From positions 511,845 through 575,844 of the forward strand of contig NC_007984.1 in NCBI RefSeq assembly GCF_000013185.1: a stretch of DNA of 64,000 bases, in the 5' to 3' direction. Numbering within the stretch: position 1 is the stretch's first letter; every line of letters begins with the position of its first letter. The notes beneath the pieces are model-generated. The model was not told where the DNA came from. It saw nothing but the letters and a program-made list of their open reading frames with translations, and did not search any database. This DNA comes from Baumannia cicadellinicola str. Hc (Homalodisca coagulata) (GTDB taxonomy: Bacteria > Pseudomonadota > Gammaproteobacteria > Enterobacterales > Enterobacteriaceae). The translations under genes and the position numbers were made by a program. Positions 62,001-64,000 of the stretch are shown piece by piece.

Positions 62001-62564
62001 CTTCAACAATGGCTCCATAAAGTAATAACAGCACCATTAAACAATTCTAATTTATCACTTAGTAAGTTAGATCATAGAAACTATTGCACCGAATTGCCAT
62101 TTTTATTGCCTATCAATACAACATTGAGAGCACAAGATATGGATAAATTATGTAAGAATTATGACCCTTTATCCTTACGTTGTCCAACACTAGATTTTAC
62201 ACCAGTCAAAGGAATGCTAACAGGAGTAATAGATTTAGTATTTTGTTGGCAAAACCGTTATTACCTATTAGATTATAAATCTAATAGGCTTGGGGAAGAT
62301 AGCTCTGCTTATACCAAAGAAGCTATAGAACAGGCTATGATTCAGCATCGATACGAATTGCAATATCAACTTTATACCCTAGCATTACACCGTTATATGC
62401 GTCATAGATTAGTTAATTATGATTATCAGCGTGATTTTGGTGGAATCTTTTATTTGTTTATTCGTGGTATAGAACTTAATCTACCAATTGAAAGTATTTA
62501 TACATATCGTCCAGACATATCACTTATCAATAAACTAGATCAAATGTTTAACGGTAAAATGTAA
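59013..62564 (+). CDS. recB: Exodeoxyribonuclease V subunit beta (RecB)
   Basis: RecB is the 3'-5' helicase and the nuclease of RecBCD, and it loads RecA in E. coli. The product has 1183 residues (1180 in E. coli). All helicase motifs are intact: Walker A ASAGTGKT (Lys22), TFTEAAIKEIRSR, MIDEFQDIDPLQY, IGDPKQAIYSFRGAD, DTNWRS, IHKSKGLEFPLV and LLYVAVTRS. The C-terminal nuclease keeps FLHSIFE and GVIDLVF...LLDYKSN with its Asp, Asp and Lys. ptrA, between recC and recB in E. coli, is missing; only 43 bases remain. Confidence 0.97.
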   Translation: MNPITLQLKQHCLIEASAGTGKTYTLVILYLRLLLGIGGLSAYHRPLSITEILLVTFTEAAIKEIRSRIHDTIHRLRISCVCGYSNDPLLAALLLQIKNIPLAINQLLAAEQQINEAAIFTIHGFCQRMLNINYNLLESSFWSQKQLLEDDTHLLQQVVTDFWRRYCSPLPDSVARIVQQYWTGPDQLLTSLLPYLHNMHIESIIVSDQLITTASIIDHHNKIINYIDALKKQWLLFMQQWSIFIQYIPINGICKKTALNWKKKISIWANKLTVDYAIPIELERLNYLLCNTNTLPVEIRDHLFFKELAKFYLNYQFSLQEFILRLAINEIIPSLEKEKNLKNIMSFHDLLKDFDNILTSNHGEIFANFIRSRYPVAMIDEFQDIDPLQYRIFKRLYDLTKNTVLLLIGDPKQAIYSFRGADIFTYIHARKLVKECYTLDTNWRSAPGMVNAVNQLFQSLPIPFIFSEIPFKPAVASAFNSNLQFMLDEKAQPAMLLWLQASNNVGVAHYQKSMAHQCAATISYWLRSSNAGLAWLESNKGRKQLQASDIVVLVRNRDEAALINDAMTALSIKSVYVSSFSSVFQTIEAREIMCLLQAIVEPEQHNKLRCALATSLLGGEVDVIESFNINEKINNKWRGKFNLYHKIWQQHGILPMLRHIIIENHIAEFWLSSYSGERCITNVLHLGELLQQASVQFDNEYALVRWLSVKITDPNDKDKNQQLWLENHHNLVHIITIHKSKGLEFPLVLLPFASNFRSKKHSMFHDRQLYPAGLDLSIAPNSMNLTEDDKRLAEDLRLLYVAVTRSIYHCCIGIAPIYHGYSKITSTSDLHLSALGYLIQQGNAGNAIFLRSQLEKLLVRAEGDISLCEINKSPLSHTIVSIPVANLELSARHLPINLFDRWQITSYTELQKNTAVTSIRFNDKAQQQLYSNINVDLLNHQQYITELTQHTFPCGKLAGKFLHSIFETIDFSKQIDSTQLSLELTKHNIDQCWLLVLQQWLHKVITAPLNNSNLSLSKLDHRNYCTELPFLLPINTTLRAQDMDKLCKNYDPLSLRCPTLDFTPVKGMLTGVIDLVFCWQNRYYLLDYKSNRLGEDSSAYTKEAIEQAMIQHRYELQYQLYTLALHRYMRHRLVNYDYQRDFGGIFYLFIRGIELNLPIESIYTYRPDISLINKLDQMFNGKM

Positions 62565-62611
62565 TCTAATTGTTAGAATACTAAATAAATAGTTTTAACT
62601 ATACGTATATC

Positions 62612-64000
62612 ATGGAAAATATTATACTTCAAGCACAAAAACTCGGTTTATGGCGACCTTTAGATATTCATTTTGCTCATCTTATGGTAGCGCTATCGCA
62701 TTCAACGGATGCTTTATTTCTAGCTAGTGCTTGTCTAAGTGCTGATGTCGGTATGGGACATGTTTGTCTACCACTTTCACTATTAACACCAGATACCTTA
62801 TTTGAAGGTCTTCATCCAAAACTTGCGCAACAAGCTTGGCAACAAGCTGGAAGCCTCCAGCTGAACGATTGGCAAAATTTACTACTAACATCGCCATCAG
62901 TGAGCGATGGTTCAAGATCTACGCCATTAGTTCTAGATAAACAACAGCTTTATTTACATCGTCTATGGCAAGATGAATGTACTGTTGCTCATTTTTTTCA
63001 ACGATCTATGCTAGTTCCTTATGATGAGAATATAGTACGTAATATACTTAATGCCCTTTTCCCTACTACTAATAATAGTATTAATTGGCAAAAAATTGCT
63101 ATTGCATTGGCACTTACGAGCAAAGTTTCGCTTATATCCTACCGTACTAGTAACGATAAAAATACAATGATAACTAAGTTACTAGCTGCTATATTACAAA
63201 TTAATAAGAGTGAATATTTACATATCATAATAGCAGCTCCTACTAGTAAAGTAACTGCTCAATTAACTGATTATATTGCTCGATCAATGATGATATTAAC
63301 TCATGATTATTTAAGATATAAGATTACATATCAGGTCATAAACTTATATAAATTGTTAGGTACGCAACCTAACAGTAGGCGTATACAATATTATTGTGAT
63401 AATCCACTATATTTAGATATTTTAATTTTAGATGAATCATCAATAGTTGATCTTCCTATGATGGCCAATCTAATTAATGCGCTACCAGCGCAAGCTAGAG
63501 TCATATTTCTGGGTAATGATGATCAGTTTATATCAGTTGATACTGGAACTGTATTTAGTGATATTTTTCAATTAATAGATCATGGTTATAGTATTAAACG
63601 CTGTCAAGAATTATCCAGATTAACAGGATACCAGTTATCTAACAACCGCACCAATAATATGTTTAGCTATCAAGTAACAGATAGCTTGTGTTTATTACAA
63701 AACAACAATTCTTTAAAAGATAGTTCTGGTATTAGTATATTAGCAAATATGATTAACACCGGTAATAACAATGATGCTCTTATCTTGCTTAATTCAAGCA
63801 AATATGCTGATATTTACTATATACAGCGACATTGTGAGTTAGATTACCAACGGATGGTACATGACTGTGTTACAAATTATTCTAATTATTTACAACTATT
63901 AAATGCCGGTGAATCACCGGCCTCTATCATAGAAGAATTTAACCGTTACCGGTTGCTTTCAATGCTCAGGAAAGGGAAATTTGGCGTAGTTTGCTTAAAT
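62612..64000 (+). CDS. recD: Exodeoxyribonuclease V subunit alpha (RecD), 3'-partial, ATPase motifs degraded
   Basis: RecD is the 5'-3' helicase subunit of RecBCD. The frame is open for 463 codons to the window edge (E. coli RecD has 608). The N-terminal domain aligns well (LRPLDVQFA is WRPLDIHFA here; GHVCLPLS is identical). The Walker A region, ISGGPGTGKTTTV in E. coli, reads ISYRTSNDKNTMI here (63134-63172): all glycines are lost. GKAAARL is SKVTAQL, FLGDRDQL is FLGNDDQF, and the SYRFGSDSG arginine motif is NNSLKDSSG. Walker B is near normal (LILDESSIVDLPMM). It is probably a non-hydrolysing structural subunit or an early pseudogene. Confidence 0.9.
   Translation, partial: MENIILQAQKLGLWRPLDIHFAHLMVALSHSTDALFLASACLSADVGMGHVCLPLSLLTPDTLFEGLHPKLAQQAWQQAGSLQLNDWQNLLLTSPSVSDGSRSTPLVLDKQQLYLHRLWQDECTVAHFFQRSMLVPYDENIVRNILNALFPTTNNSINWQKIAIALALTSKVSLISYRTSNDKNTMITKLLAAILQINKSEYLHIIIAAPTSKVTAQLTDYIARSMMILTHDYLRYKITYQVINLYKLLGTQPNSRRIQYYCDNPLYLDILILDESSIVDLPMMANLINALPAQARVIFLGNDDQFISVDTGTVFSDIFQLIDHGYSIKRCQELSRLTGYQLSNNRTNNMFSYQVTDSLCLLQNNNSLKDSSGISILANMINTGNNNDALILLNSSKYADIYYIQRHCELDYQRMVHDCVTNYSNYLQLLNAGESPASIIEEFNRYRLLSMLRKGKFGVVCLN

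Noticed and set aside
62724-62915. Minus-strand open frame opposite recD
   Set aside because: It lies inside conserved RecD N-terminal coding sequence on the plus strand and has no homology.
63100-63200. Compensating frameshifts explaining the altered RecD Walker A
   Set aside because: Neither other frame encodes a GTGKT-type loop here, and both contain stops.

Overview
The window looks like part of the reduced, AT-rich chromosome of a gammaproteobacterial insect endosymbiont. The proteins align by eye with Escherichia coli proteins over their full length. Gene order inside each block follows E. coli, but many intervening genes are gone. I see no insertion sequence, prophage, CRISPR array or toxin/defence gene. 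Retention of metC, partial murein synthesis, mutH and recBCD with loss of the lipid A genes at their usual places would fit a sharpshooter symbiont such as Baumannia. That taxon is an inference from gene content and was not tested by a search.

Layout. 1-5696 (+): rpoC (5' end outside the window), murB, and a 3'-truncated birA. 5667-10612 (-): an rRNA operon, 16S - tRNA-Glu(UUC) - 23S - 5S - 5' part of a tRNA-Asp. It runs head-on into birA, and the tRNA-Asp and birA are fused at a rearrangement junction. 11014-16454 (-): aceE-aceF-lpd, pyruvate dehydrogenase. 16809-18358 (+): nadC and coaE. 18482-21049 (-): secA. 21292-21813 (+): a DUF721/DciA-like gene. 21937-34714 (-): remains of the division/cell-wall cluster (rsmH, murE, murF, mraY, murD, murG, murC, ftsZ), preceded by queF and map. 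35019-50880 (+): rpsB-tsf-pyrH-frr-dxr-uppS-cdsA-rseP-bamA-skp-fabZ-dnaE-accA in E. coli order, without lpxD, lpxA, lpxB and rnhB. 50902-52092 (-): metC. 52400-64000 (+): mutH, rppH, lgt, thyA, recC, recB and recD (3' end outside the window).

The genes supply transcription and translation (rpoC, rRNA, rpsB, tsf, frr, map), acetyl-CoA and fatty-acid synthesis (aceEF-lpd, accA, fabZ), cofactors (nadC, coaE, queF), isoprenoid and murein precursors (dxr, uppS, mur genes, mraY), envelope assembly (secA, lgt, rseP, bamA, skp, cdsA), methionine synthesis (metC) and DNA replication and repair (dnaE, thyA, mutH, recBCD).

I found no new multi-gene system. The unusual signals are decay or remodelling events in otherwise conserved genes. 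secA has an in-frame stop just before an intact zinc-binding tail. rsmH has no standard start codon. RecD has lost its ATPase motifs in an open frame. birA and tRNA-Asp truncate each other. tRNA-Glu has no encoded CCA. Several gene-loss scars carry hairpins or a tandem repeat.
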